In this document: one piece after another, positions 34,280 through 43,500 of the stretch
Layout of the letters: each line of letters begins with the position of its first letter
Position numbering within the stretch: position 1 is the first letter of the stretch
Program-made: the position numbers and the translations under genes
Source: G963668345 sp965226215
GTDB lineage: Bacteria; Acidobacteriota; Terriglobia; Bryobacterales; UBA6623
Direction: 5' to 3'
DNA: 64,000 nt
Assembly (NCBI GenBank): GCA_965226215.1
Contig: CBDDCH010000002.1
Location: forward strand, 1,674,001 to 1,738,000
Notes under the pieces: model-generated
What the model saw: the letters and a program-made list of their open reading frames with translations, nothing else
The model's database searches: none
Told to the model about the DNA's origin: nothing

Positions 34280-35933
34280 TTAGTCGTTCGCTGCCGAGGC
34301 CTCGCGGGACTTCTTTGTCAGTACCGCCGTCTTTCTCCACAAATACAGTGCAGTTCCGGCAACGACGGAGATCCCATTGTAGAAGTGGTAGAGCAGGTGG
34401 AAGGGGACAGCTGCCAGGGTGAACCAACCACCTCGGCGTCGAGTTAGGAAAACGTAGAGCCGCGAGTTGATAGAAAGAACAGCCAGAAGAAGCAGACTTG
34501 GAACAACGAGCATCGGGTGACGCGGTAGATGACTCAGGATATAGATCCCCGACGCCGCACTCACTAGTCCCAGCAGCACGGAGTAAGCCTTGTTCGCTTT
34601 GCTGGTCCCACGGCCGGGCAAGAATCGATGGCCGACGAAAAGCGCCGCCAACGCAGTGAGTAGCGCGGGGATGATCGGCAACATCTGCTGCCAATAGACA
34701 AGCAGGATCGAGACCCCGAGCCCAGCCCCCGTCCATACCAATGGCCGGTTCTTTGCAGCAGAGGACGATGACCCGAAGAGCCAGTAGTTGCTGATCAGCA
34801 GGAATGCAACGCATAGCAGCGGGACCACAAAGACGCCTTGAAAGTGAATCGCCAAAGTAAGGACCGAGAGCAGCAAGAGATACACGAGCACGATGCTGAT
34901 GCGCTGCGAGACCTGTACGTTGAGATCATCAGGCAGCCTCGCATTCCGGAGGATCAGTTCAGTCCAGGGGATGCCACGATCCAGAATGTCGGTTCGAATG
35001 AGCCTCCAAAAGGTCCATGCCTTCAGGTGCTTTACCTACAGGCGTTTGTCTAGCAGCATTTTGCGTCCATCGGCCCGCATGCGGTAGCCGAGTTCGATGT
35101 CCTCAACGGCGGGGCCGTTATACTCCTCGCTAAAACCGTTGTGTTGGGTATCCACTTCATTCAGGTACACCCTATGGGTTGTGGCCTCGCGGCTCCGGAA
35201 CAGGAATGTGAGATTGCGAGAATCGTGCGAGTGGCCGCCAAGCCGACCCACACGCGAATTCATTGCGGTGGCAGCCTTCGGGCGGCAACTCCGAGAATCG
35301 GACGCGCTACGCAGCCCCACGCCGCGCCAGAGCAGTAACCTCGGGATTCGCTTCTTGGTAGATGCTTTCGCGCGACCACAACATCTTGTGGCTGCCTGAG
35401 TCAAATGGATACCCCACACCGTTGTATTGGGCAAAGACCTCCCGCCGAATGGCGCCGCAGCCACTCCAAAACGTAGAGGCCGTTGTGCGGCTGGTCTGGT
35501 GCACGTAGTGGTGAAACAGATTCTTGTACTGAGAGAGGAAGTCGCGCTGACTGGGTTGCTCGTCGTAGGAGCCGATCAAAGCGTCCAGTTGTGGGTCTTC
35601 GGCAAAACGATTCCACACCAGCTGGAGCGTGCCGGGAGAGACACATGCATCGGCGTCGATAAAAAAGAGTATGTCTCCTTGTGCCTCACGAGCAGCTTGA
35701 TTCCGCGCGATGGAGGGCCCTTGGTTGGTCGAGAGGCGGATGACTCGGCAGCCGAAGGAGGCGGCCACTTCCGCTGAGTCATCGGTCGAAGCATCATCGA
35801 CCACGATGCAGTCGTATTCGGAAAAGGTGGATTGTCGAAGGCTGGCGAGACAGCTCTTGAGGTAAGACGCGCTGTCGTGGACAGGAACGATGACAGAGAT
35901 TTTTGGGACTTGTGGTGAGCTATCGACCAACAA
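34280..35933 (-). pseudogene. family 2 glycosyltransferase, disrupted
   Basis: The N-terminal part from 35933 has the GT-A fold: ISVIVPVHDSASYLKSCLAS, then CIVVDDASTDDS and FFIDADACV with the DxD motif. The gene is then broken by a 275-bp element (35143-35417). It resumes as EEYNGPAVEDIELGYRMR, where the ED motif lies. A TAG at 35036-35038 stands where a Gln codon is expected (DKRL-stop-VKHLKAW). The remainder encodes the C-terminal membrane helices. Without the insert and its 8-base duplication the frame is 1371 bases. It was a membrane-bound glycosyltransferase, and is now a pseudogene with two independent lesions. Confidence 0.85.
35143..35417. mobile_element. 275-bp MITE-like insertion in glycosyltransferase
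   Basis: The inverted ends GTTGGGTATCCACTTCATTC and GTGGGGTATCCATTTGACTC match over about 24 bases. The element is flanked by the direct repeat ACCGTTGT (35135-35142 and 35418-35425), an 8-base target duplication. Excision of element plus one duplicate restores the reading frame exactly. It contains no gene. Confidence 0.8.
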
Positions 35934-35961
35934 CCCAGTCTACGGCGGCTGGATTTAGTTT

Positions 35962-36150
35962 TGCAAATGAGCAAAGTTGTCCCATGCAAGATGATCCTGG
36001 AGCACAGCGGTCGGGTCAGGGCGCAGTGTGGGCGAACGCGAGTCGCGATCCGGAATGCTCAACGTCTCATGCTCGAGGGGATGCGCCAGTTTGTGGCCGC
36101 GAGGGCTTCTGGCGCGGTAGAGAAAACCGTAGGTCTCTTCGATTCCCCCC
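35962..36150 (+). pseudogene. transposase N-terminal remnant, first copy
   Basis: The stretch begins AAAGTTGTCCCATGCAAGAT. It encodes, in a broken frame, AQRLMLEGMRQFVAA, similar to AQRLTLEQRREFVA of the remnant at 61925-62310. The same inverted end and the same start of a helix-turn-helix integrase-core-type transposase are recognisable in both. Only the first part of the element survives here. Confidence 0.4.
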
Positions 36151-36249
36151 GTGAAAAGCTGGGCCCGCTGCGTAACACACCTGGGCGTTTTCACGCTTCG
36201 TTGTGGCCCAAAAGGCCATGAGCGACTCGCGCTCCGGGTTCCCGCGGGA

Positions 36250-37629
36250 CTAGCCGCGTCGCCAGGCTGCGGCGACCTCCACTTCCGCCGGGCCGGCGGT
36301 TTCGGCCTGGCCGACCTCGGTGGGATCTTGCAGTTCGGGAATCTCGATACGGACGCGCGTCCCTCCGCCGGGACGCGGCTCGATCGTCATCTTGAACTCG
36401 TTTCCAAAAAGAACTCCTAGCCTTTCGTGGACGTTGCTGACCCCGATGCCACGCTGAAAGATTTCCGGCATGGCCTCGTCGGAAACACCCACCCCGTCGT
36501 CCTCGATCTCGATTTCGAGCCGCCCGCCTCGGACGGCGCTGCGCAGCCAAATCGTGCCGCCGCCGACCTTAGGGCTCAAGCCGTGCTTGATGGAATTCTC
36601 CACGATCGGCTGCAGCAGCATGCTGGGCACGAGCGCCCGCAATGTGTCTTCCTCGATTTCCTTCACGATCCTGAGCTTGTCTCCAAAGCGCACCTGCTCG
36701 ATACCCAGATAGTCGTCAATGAAGGCAATCTCTTCCCGCAGGCGGGTAAAAGCGTCCTGCTGGCGCAGAAGGCGTCGCAGAATGGTGGACAGCTTGAAGA
36801 TGATCAGCCGCGCCGTTTCACGGTCACTGCGGATGAGTGACGTCACGGAATTCAACGTGTTGAACAGAAAGTGGGGGTTGATCTGGCTCGTGAGCGATGC
36901 CATCCTCGCCTGCATCAGCAGCCGCTGCTGCTCCTCGAGTTTCCACTCGTATCGGGTAGCATTCCAGACCTTGAGGGTCAGTCCGACGCAAACGGGAACG
37001 GAAAAATAGACCAGGGCTATGGTGAAGGGATTAAGATCGTGGTTTGATTTGTAAAGGACGAAGAGCGCCTCCTGCTGCTCAAAAGTGTGCCCCAGGTTGG
37101 TGCGGATAAACTCAACCCCAAGGCAGCAGAGCAGAAGCAGTATTTGAAAAGCGCCTTCGGGAGTCTTCAGACGGCGGATAAACCAATTTGAAATAGCGAA
37201 GGGGAAGAACGGCGAGAAGCGCCAGACTTCCTCCGGTCCCGGGGCAAAGTCGCGCAGCAATCCTCCCAGGGCCCCCACCCCCACGAACAGGGGAACGGTA
37301 AGCCACTCATGACCGGGGCCAACCAAGGCCCCAAGACCCACCAGGCCCCCCGCCACCGCTCCGGTTACATAGCCTCCGACCAAACCAGAGACGAGAGCCC
37401 CCTCCAGGCCCAACTCGGTCGCCTTGTAGCCCAGAACAAGCCGCACCAATGTCCCCGACAGGAATACCCCGCCGAACAGCAACCCGAGCTGCAAACGTTG
37501 GCGGATAGTACGTTGCTCCCTCAGAAGCATCGTCTTCGCTAACGACCAGCGCAGCATGATGCTCGCCATCGAGGCGATGACGGCCAGCTTGACAAGCAGG
37601 CTAACTAGAAGTTCTCGTTCGGTACCCAT
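36250..37629 (-). CDS. LytS/YehU-type membrane sensor histidine kinase
   Basis: A 459-residue kinase. Residues about 10-230 are hydrophobic with the 5TM-LYT pattern (LGLEGALVSGLVGGYVTG). The histidine kinase box INPHFLFNTLNSVTSLIRSD carries the phosphoaccepting His, and a HATPase domain follows (LQPIVENSIKHGL, DDGVGV, GIGVSNVHERL). Kinases of this class normally pair with a LytTR regulator, but none lies on either side, so the partner is encoded elsewhere or lost. The C-terminal 25 residues are an unconserved acidic tail. Confidence 0.9.
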   Translation of the reverse strand: MGTERELLVSLLVKLAVIASMASIMLRWSLAKTMLLREQRTIRQRLQLGLLFGGVFLSGTLVRLVLGYKATELGLEGALVSGLVGGYVTGAVAGGLVGLGALVGPGHEWLTVPLFVGVGALGGLLRDFAPGPEEVWRFSPFFPFAISNWFIRRLKTPEGAFQILLLLCCLGVEFIRTNLGHTFEQQEALFVLYKSNHDLNPFTIALVYFSVPVCVGLTLKVWNATRYEWKLEEQQRLLMQARMASLTSQINPHFLFNTLNSVTSLIRSDRETARLIIFKLSTILRRLLRQQDAFTRLREEIAFIDDYLGIEQVRFGDKLRIVKEIEEDTLRALVPSMLLQPIVENSIKHGLSPKVGGGTIWLRSAVRGGRLEIEIEDDGVGVSDEAMPEIFQRGIGVSNVHERLGVLFGNEFKMTIEPRPGGGTRVRIEIPELQDPTEVGQAETAGPAEVEVAAAWRRG

Positions 37630-37825
37630 GGCAGCGGTATTTGTGTCAGGAACCTAGAGCAGAGCGGCGCGTGGTCGGACGACGCACCCGTAAGGCGCCG
37701 CGACTACTGAACGGCTTCCCATCGGCCTTGGGAACAAGTCCAGGTCCCTACACCTCCACTATAATGTTAATACTCGGAAGGCCCCGACAAAAAGGGGTGC
37801 GCCCTCCGCTTCAGTGTCCTATTCC
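37630..37825. promoter_or_regulatory. intergenic region with a TATAAT box before ribA
   Basis: The divergent gap between the LytS-type kinase and ribA holds TATAAT at 37760-37765, about 60 bases before the ribA ATG. No clear -35 hexamer or riboswitch fold was recognised. Confidence 0.3.
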
Positions 37826-38452
37826 ATGAAAGCAGCATCAAAGTCCGCGCAAACGATCAGCAAGGTGGCGGAAGCCGCCTTCCCGTGCCGCTTCGGGGAG
37901 TTTCGGATCTACGGGTTCCGCCGCTCCGGGAACGGCAGTGACGAGGAGATTGTGGCCCTCAAGATGGGCGATTTTTCCGCTTCCGGCCCGGCCCCGCTTG
38001 TCCGCGTCCACTCGCAGTGCCTTACCGGTGACGTATTCGGCAGCTCACGTTGCGATTGTGGACCGCAGTTGGCTATGGCACTTGAAAGGATCGCCGAAGA
38101 GGGCTGTGGGCTGCTGATCTACGACCCTCAAGAAGGACGTGGCATCGGTCTTGTCAACAAGCTCATGGCCTACCAGCTTCAGGATGAAGGAGCGGACACG
38201 GTCGAAGCCAACGAAAAACTGGGATTCGAGCCCGATCAGCGCAACTATGAATTACCGGTCGCCGTCATGCGCTACTTCGGCCTGACCGCGGTCCGGTTTC
38301 TCTCGAACAACCCCTCCAAGGTGGAAGCCCTCGAAGCTGCCGGGGTCGCTGTCGAAGAGCGCGTGCCCTGCGAGGCAACTACGGACACGCGTGCCACTGA
38401 ATACCTGCGGACGAAAAAAGAGAAGCTCGGGCATCTGATTGAAGGGCTGTAG
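37826..38452 (+). CDS. ribA: GTP cyclohydrolase II
   Basis: A 208-residue monofunctional RibA that converts GTP to the first pyrimidine intermediate of riboflavin synthesis. The zinc ligands are in CLTGDVFGSSRCDCG. The catalytic and GTP-binding segments LIYDPQEGRGIGL and the LSNNPSK motif are complete. The ATG at 37826 is preferred over a GTG four codons upstream. No ribB domain is fused and no other rib genes lie here. Confidence 0.93.
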   Translation: MKAASKSAQTISKVAEAAFPCRFGEFRIYGFRRSGNGSDEEIVALKMGDFSASGPAPLVRVHSQCLTGDVFGSSRCDCGPQLAMALERIAEEGCGLLIYDPQEGRGIGLVNKLMAYQLQDEGADTVEANEKLGFEPDQRNYELPVAVMRYFGLTAVRFLSNNPSKVEALEAAGVAVEERVPCEATTDTRATEYLRTKKEKLGHLIEGL

Positions 38453-38525
38453 ATCCCGACAGCCCACGCGGGCACGATATGTCGTGCCGCTAGATGTACA
38501 ATCCCTACACTATCCTCGTCAGGTG

Positions 38526-38542
38526 GTGAGAAATGCGGGCTA
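38526..38542. mobile_element. half end of the 190-bp MITE family
   Basis: GTGAGAAATGCGGGC followed by TA is the right end of the TA-inserting family. The ggt stop codon (TAG on the minus strand, 38540-38542) is made of the TA target and the terminal base of this remnant. Confidence 0.5.
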
Positions 38543-40504
38543 GTATCCCCTGGCGGTTCCTTCCGAGCGGGAATCCGCCGCTCCCACGAGCCAATCGCCG
38601 TCGCGCTTGATCGCCATGGCGCGACCCATCGGACTCACGAGCTTAATCCTGTGTCCGCGCTCCTTCAATCCTTCGATCGTCTGCGGTGAAAAGCCGGCAT
38701 CCTCCATTCGCAGCTCGTCGGGCATCCACTGGTGATGGAAGCGGGGGAAATCGACGGCTTTCTGCAAGTCCATGTTGAAATCGGCGACGTTCGTAATGAT
38801 CTGCAGCACAGTAGAGATGATCGTCGGCCCGCCCGGCGCGCCGAGCACCATGAAAAGCTCGCCGCCGCGGCTCACAATCGTAGGTGTCATTGCCGAAAGT
38901 GGGCGTTTGCGCGGTTCAATGGCGTTCTTCTCGCTTTGCAGCAACCCAAACATATTCGGCTCGCCGGGTTTACTCGTGAAGTCGTCCATGATGTTGTTCA
39001 GAAGGACCCCGGTTCCTCGCGCGGTGACGCCCGAGCCATATAAGCCGTTAAGCGTGTAGGTAACGGCCACGGCGTTGCCCTCGGCGTCGACGATCGAGTA
39101 ATGCGTCGTCTCGGGGCTTTCATGGCCAGGTAGCCGGCCGGGCTGAACGTACTCGCTGAGGGTCGCCCGGTCCGGCCGGATTGTCGAACGCCGATCAGCC
39201 GCGTACTTCTTGCTGGTGAGTTTCTTGACCGGGACATCGGCAAAATCCGCATCTCCGAAATGCTCGGCGCGATCGGCGAAGAAACGACGCATGACCTCGG
39301 CGACATAGTGGATCGACGAAGCAGATCCGGCGCCGCTGGCCGCGTAGCCGGTTCCCTCCAGCATGTTCAGCATTTGAATGACCCCGGCTCCGCCCGAGCT
39401 GGGCGGTGGTGCACCGAGAATCTCATAGTCGCGGTAGTGACCCACCAGAGGGCGCCGCTCGACGGGTTCATACTCCGCGAGATCCGCCATCGTGATGAGC
39501 CCCCCATTGCGCTTCATGTCGGCTGCGATCAGACGTGCTGTTTTGCCGCGGTAGAATTCGCCCGGGCCACGTCGCGCAATTCGCTTGAGTGTGGCGTGAA
39601 GTTTGCGTTGACGGAACCGCTCGCCAGGTTCGTATGGTCGTCCATTGCGCAGAAAGATCCGGCGGGACGCCGCGAAGAGCGGCAGCCTAGCATTCGCCCG
39701 CAGGCTTTCGACCAGACCCTGGCTTACAGGGAAACCCTTGTGGGCAAGTCGAACCGCCGGCTTTACAAGTTCGGCCCAGGGCCTGGCGCCGTATTTCTTC
39801 CGGGCAAGCTCGAAGCCACGGACGGTGCCCGGTACGGCAACGGCGCGATATCCCACGACACTATCGGCGGTGGGTTCGCCGTTGTCACCGAGGAACATGT
39901 CTCGGGTAGCGGCGGCCGGCGCTCGTTCCCGAAAATCGATGAAGGTGGAGCGGCCATCCGCGAAGCGGATCAGCATAAAACCGCCGCCGCCGATGTTGCC
40001 GGCTGCGGGGTGCGTAACGGCCAAGACGAAGCCCACGGTAATCGCCGCGTCGACGGCATTGCCGCCCTTTCGCAAAACGGCAAGGCCGGCCATGGTGGCG
40101 TGGTCTTCCGCCGAGACGACCATAGCGTGCCGGGCCCGGACGGGTTCGCCGGCGGCAGCCGAGCCGGCGATGAAAAGCAAGCCTACGACGAGACTCAGCC
40201 AGCTTGTTACTACCCGAAAAGCAGGCCGCGGCCAGGGAAGAATTAGACCGCCTTTCTCACGAGGGGCGCGTAGGGGCGGGCCACTGTGCCCGCCCAGCAG
40301 TATCGATGTGCGATCTTTTGCACAAATTCGGACTGAACAATGAGTACTGGTCGGTGATGGGCCGACACGGTGGTCGGCCCCTACGAGAACAACGGACTTC
40401 GTCGCGAATCCCCGAAATTCGTGAGAAATGCGGGTTCGAGCGTTCGAAGGGAATCTGTGGTCGGAGGACACAGCCGCTGGGCGAGCTTGGTCACGTGCAG
40501 CCAA
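38540..40504 (-). CDS. ggt: gamma-glutamyltransferase
   Basis: A secreted Ntn-hydrolase that transfers or hydrolyses gamma-glutamyl groups of glutathione. The body is complete: GGNAVDAAITVGFVLAVTHP, then IGGGGFMLIRFADG. The autocleavage site precedes the nucleophile Thr in ESPETTHYSIVD, and the small subunit ends normally. The signal segment SWLSLVVGLLFIAGSAAAG begins near 40205. Upstream, the frame runs into a 190-bp MITE (40246-40435). No ATG or GTG occurs between the signal peptide and a TTG at 40504 beyond the element, so the native start seems to have been lost or replaced. Function is sure; start and expression are not. Confidence 0.85.
   Translation of the reverse strand: MAARDQARPAAVSSDHRFPSNARTRISHEFRGFATKSVVLVGADHRVGPSPTSTHCSVRICAKDRTSILLGGHSGPPLRAPREKGGLILPWPRPAFRVVTSWLSLVVGLLFIAGSAAAGEPVRARHAMVVSAEDHATMAGLAVLRKGGNAVDAAITVGFVLAVTHPAAGNIGGGGFMLIRFADGRSTFIDFRERAPAAATRDMFLGDNGEPTADSVVGYRAVAVPGTVRGFELARKKYGARPWAELVKPAVRLAHKGFPVSQGLVESLRANARLPLFAASRRIFLRNGRPYEPGERFRQRKLHATLKRIARRGPGEFYRGKTARLIAADMKRNGGLITMADLAEYEPVERRPLVGHYRDYEILGAPPPSSGGAGVIQMLNMLEGTGYAASGAGSASSIHYVAEVMRRFFADRAEHFGDADFADVPVKKLTSKKYAADRRSTIRPDRATLSEYVQPGRLPGHESPETTHYSIVDAEGNAVAVTYTLNGLYGSGVTARGTGVLLNNIMDDFTSKPGEPNMFGLLQSEKNAIEPRKRPLSAMTPTIVSRGGELFMVLGAPGGPTIISTVLQIITNVADFNMDLQKAVDFPRFHHQWMPDELRMEDAGFSPQTIEGLKERGHRIKLVSPMGRAMAIKRDGDWLVGAADSRSEGTARGY
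40246..40435. mobile_element. 190-bp TA-inserting MITE, copy B
   Basis: The same 190-base length and internal hairpins as copies A and C. TA is present on one side (40244-40245) and changed to TC on the other. It covers the 5' region of ggt, with its left end only a few codons before the signal peptide. Confidence 0.75.
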
Positions 40505-40549
40505 GAATCGTTTCCGTCGCGGCCGCCGACCGGCGGGCTAACGGCGGCG

Positions 40550-40750
40550 TCAAGCGATGCCGCTTGACGGTCCACAGGCGAACGCCGATTGAGAGCTGGC
40601 TGAAGATGTCTGAGCGGCGAAGGTTGAAAACAGGCGCTCGACGGACGCGCTGCCGCAGTCGGAACAGACGACGGGCTCGCTGTTCCGGCTCAAGACCAGT
40701 TCCTCAAACCTGGTTTCGCAATCGCTACAACGATACTCGAAGATCGGCAT
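40550..40750 (-). CDS. FmdB-family zinc ribbon protein
   Basis: A 66-residue protein starting MPIFEYRCSDCETRFEEL. It has two Cys pairs (C8/C11 and C29/C32) that form a zinc ribbon, then SVERLFSTFAAQT as in the putative regulatory protein FmdB family. It is probably a small regulator; its precise function is unknown. It is a paralogue of the gene at 40981-41217, which ends 230 bases upstream on the same strand. Confidence 0.82.
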   Translation of the reverse strand: MPIFEYRCSDCETRFEELVLSRNSEPVVCSDCGSASVERLFSTFAAQTSSASSQSAFACGPSSGIA

Positions 40751-40980
40751 ACGGCAACCTTGATTCTAGCCTGCATTCCCTGATGATGGGGCCGGAAATG
40801 GGTTCGTTTTGTTGTTTCATCCTGCCAACGGCGCGGTATGTGGACGCAGCCGAAGCGCTCCTACGTTCATTTTAACCGAGGAGTCCAAATTGGACCTCGA
40901 CGCGAGCACTGAAGCTGCTGAAAACATGAGACGTTGTCGTCCGTGACTGGCGGAGCGAAGTGGGCAAGCGTTGAAAGCAG

Positions 40981-41217
40981 TCAGGCTTGGCCGCAGGGCA
41001 TGTTTCCGCCGCCGGCTTGGCAGATACCCTCGGCTTTGTTGAAGCAAGTGTCTGCGTCCGACGAAGTGTGGGCCGCGAACGTAGAGAATAGGCGCTCGAC
41101 GGCGGAGCTTCCGCAGTCCGAACAAGCCGTAGAATTCTCGGATTGTTCCCGGCGGCTCAGGACGATCTCCTCAAACTTGGTCCCGCAATCGAAGCATTGG
41201 TATTCGAAGATTGGCAT
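40981..41217 (-). CDS. FmdB-family zinc ribbon protein, second copy
   Basis: A 78-residue paralogue of the preceding protein. MPIFEYQCFDCGTKFEEI carries C8/C11 and CSDCGSSAVERLFSTF carries the second pair. The tail contains three more cysteines (DTCFNKAEGICQAGGGNMPC), absent or reduced in the other copy. The ATG at 41217 is chosen because homology begins there; the open frame continues upstream only through repeat DNA. Confidence 0.82.
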   Translation of the reverse strand: MPIFEYQCFDCGTKFEEIVLSRREQSENSTACSDCGSSAVERLFSTFAAHTSSDADTCFNKAEGICQAGGGNMPCGQA

Positions 41218-41332
41218 GTTACGCTGTCCCACACAAAAGTTTCTGGTCGTCCCGGCGACATCGAGTCTCGACGTGGCGCACGCTTTCAGCGTGCCGTGTC
41301 GGGCTTTCGAGCCCGACATTTCCGAATCGATA

Positions 41333-41438
41333 GCGAAAAATGGCGACTGCCAGGACTGCCACCAATTCGCCCCCATCATGGCCCTAGAAACAAGTGCTTA
41401 GCCTCAAGCGAATTGGCTGGCTGTACCCGATTTTTCGC
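41333..41438. mobile_element. about 100-bp inverted-repeat element, copy 2
   Basis: The second copy of the family at 6624 and 42865, with an extra internal duplication of GGACTGCC near the left end. Immediately left of it (about 41257-41297) is a different repeat, CGACATCGAGTCTCGACGTG and following, that also occurs near 53018-53060. Confidence 0.5.
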
Positions 41439-41526
41439 GGGCTGCTACTGCCATTCTAGCGGACGGCGGACGCCAATTCAATTTCCGGTTTTGATTATGG
41501 CCGCCACAGGCGGAGATTGTCTCCGC

Positions 41527-42579
41527 TTAACCGCAGCCGCCCATGTTGCCGAAGTTCTCGGTGTCTTTCGTCCAGCCGACGATACCGTCCTCGGTTTTGA
41601 CGCTGACCCACCAGGTGCCCCAGCGCTCGTCCTGGGTGACGGGATAGAGGTATTCTCCCCAACAGCGTTTATCCGGGAACGGGCAATGGTCGTGGATATT
41701 TCCGGAAACATCGAGCTCCAGGATTTTGCCCTCATCCCACACGCGCCCAATGCCCTCGCCCAAGGAATCCAGCAGAAAGACGATCGAGCCGGCGGTTGGG
41801 ACCTTCGAGTAGGCAGGCGGCTGTCGCACGGCTATGGGAATCGGCCGGATATGTACTTCGCCGGTCAGCCCTTCGACCTTGTCCCCTTTCGCCAGACGGC
41901 CTAGGACGGTCTCGCCATTCGGCTTGTCGTAAAGCGCCGTGTCGGCGTGGACATCCCAAGTACGGAAGACGCAGCACTCGAATGGGCATGCGTCCTTGGC
42001 AACGAAGTCGGCCGGGGGCTTCCGTTCCGCGGGCAGAGCCGCGAGTTTCCTTTGAAATTTCTGTCTGCGCCGGGCCGTCTGCTCGCGGTCCGCGGCAAGC
42101 TTTTGAGTGAGCGGCGAGCGTTGGAATTCCTGAGAATTCGTCAGCGGATGTAGCGCGTTGCCTTGGGTCCCGAGCCGCCGATCAACCTCGTTGTTCTTCT
42201 TGCCGTGGAGGTATTCGAGGACCGCGATGGCGTCGCCGTTTTGGCTGAGTTCCACATACAACTCGGCCAAATAGAACCATAGGTATTGACCGTGGCAGTG
42301 GTTGCGAATCAGCTCCTTGCGCATGGCGACAGCCGTTTGGGAGTCGCCGCGCTTCATGGCTGCGTCGTGCTTGCGGTTGATCTCGCGCGTAACAGCCATT
42401 GCCCGGGAGCTGAGCTGATAGCGGCCGCGGCAAGGCGCCCCCAGCAGTTTCTCTTCAGCGGTTTTCTCCTCTTGGGCCGCCGGTTGTGCCCCTACGACTA
42501 AAGCCACGGAAAACAGCATCAGCGCGATCGAGCGAATAGGGATCACAATAGCCTTAGCAGTTCGTCCTAAATCCATCAA
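41527..42579 (-). CDS. exported protein with helical repeats and SH3-like domain
   Basis: A 350-residue protein with a signal peptide (IALMLFSVALVVGAQPAAQ). A helical, TPR-like middle part follows (YLWFYLAELYVELSQNGDAI). A C-terminal SH3-like domain ends in WWVSVKTEDGIVGWTKDTEN, the usual bacterial SH3 pattern. Four Cys (KDACPFECCVF) stand before that domain. It is probably periplasmic, perhaps binding cell wall. I do not recognise a named family. Confidence 0.75.
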   Translation of the reverse strand: MMDLGRTAKAIVIPIRSIALMLFSVALVVGAQPAAQEEKTAEEKLLGAPCRGRYQLSSRAMAVTREINRKHDAAMKRGDSQTAVAMRKELIRNHCHGQYLWFYLAELYVELSQNGDAIAVLEYLHGKKNNEVDRRLGTQGNALHPLTNSQEFQRSPLTQKLAADREQTARRRQKFQRKLAALPAERKPPADFVAKDACPFECCVFRTWDVHADTALYDKPNGETVLGRLAKGDKVEGLTGEVHIRPIPIAVRQPPAYSKVPTAGSIVFLLDSLGEGIGRVWDEGKILELDVSGNIHDHCPFPDKRCWGEYLYPVTQDERWGTWWVSVKTEDGIVGWTKDTENFGNMGGCG

Positions 42580-43397
42580 CTTTTCAAGCTAGCACAGGAC
42601 TGGCGAACGCTAGGGTCGCCCGGGTAGCCCGCATTCTTCACGAGGAGCGCGTAGGGGCAGGCCACTGTGCCTGCCCAATAGTGTTTGAACACCATGTACT
42701 GGCGGTCGTGGGCGACACGGTGAGCGCAGCCGATTTGGTAGGGACCGGCACTCTTGCCGGTCCTTCGCCGCGAAGCGGCGACGCAGCGCGAGCGCGCTAC
42801 GGTTTGTTGAAGTAATGCGGTCCCGCCCTCAACCTCCCGGGTATTGGCGATCCGAATGGTTCACCGGAAAATCGGGGACTGCCACCAATTCGCCCCCCGT
42901 CATGCGCTAGAACAAAAGCACTTAGCGTGAAGCGAATTGGCTGGCTGTACCCGATTTTCCGCGACCTTCACTTCTACCCACGGGCTGTTAGTGCTACGTG
43001 CATCAGCTTTCAAGCTGGCACAGGATTGTCGAACGCCAGGGTCGCCCGGGTAGCCCGCATTCTTCACGAGGAGCGCGTAGGGGCAGGCCACTGTGCCTGC
43101 CCAATAGTGTTTGAACACCATGTACTGGCGGTCGTGGGCGACACGGTGAGCGCAGCCGATTTGGTAGAGACCGGCAATCCTGCCGGTCCTTCACCCGAAG
43201 CGGCGACACAGCCCATAGCACGGCCGCGCTACCGCTTGAGTAATGCGGCGCCTCCCTCCAATTCCCGGTATTGCCGATCCGAATGGTTCACCGGAGCTCG
43301 GGTTTTGCTGGAGGCCCTTAAAAAGGAAGATCTATCTGCCATAATTTATCCAGTCCCATCGGAAGGGCGAGGGCCCCTTGGAGGCGAGGCGTCGTAA
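42580..43397. repeat. tandem segmental duplication built from MITE copies
   Basis: About 290 bases at 42576-42864 are repeated at about 43003-43296. Both begin TTTCAAGCT(A/G)GCACAGGA and end GATCCGAATGGTTCACCGG. Each unit contains a diverged 190-bp-family end (from 42627 and 43053) plus the hairpin GGACCGGCA-CTCT-TGCCGGTCC (or a variant). Between the units lies the third copy of the 97-bp element (42865-42961). There is no gene. Confidence 0.6.
42865..42961. mobile_element. 97-bp inverted-repeat element, copy 3
   Basis: The cleanest copy: the left end CGGAAAATCGGGGACTGCCA and the inverted right end CGGAAAATCGGGTACAGCCA agree in nearly all of 30 bases. Confidence 0.65.
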
Positions 43398-43496
43398 CTA
43401 AGACACGAGGACGCCAAGACCACCACGGTCCACACCCACGTGACCCCGCAGCCGTCGAGGGGTCCGCAGGCCCCTAGAGACAGCTTGCGCAAAGCC
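43398..43496 (+). pseudogene. integron integrase IntI, C-terminal remnant
   Basis: The frame from 43398 reads LRHEDAKTTTVHTHVTPQPS and then RGPQAPRDSL. This aligns with the C-terminus of integron integrases (LGHxDVKTTMxYTHVLNRGPxGVxSPxDSL). The catalytic tyrosine position is His here (VHTHV), and the rest of the protein is missing, so it is dead. It points towards the attI-like repeat that begins at 43501 and has the same orientation as the cassette beyond it. Confidence 0.6.
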
Positions 43497-43500
43497 CTCT

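Noticed and set aside
34164..34814. Alternative minus-strand frame over the glycosyltransferase C-terminus
   Set aside because: The other frame (34280-34891) encodes membrane helices and continues exactly from the upstream glycosyltransferase sequence.
39260..40246. 328-codon plus-strand frame opposite ggt
   Set aside because: Antisense shadow of a gene with complete gamma-glutamyltransferase motifs.
42600..43300. CRISPR-like array in the repeat-rich stretch
   Set aside because: Repeats are few, long and unevenly spaced with shared flanks; there are no unique spacers of constant length and no cas genes.
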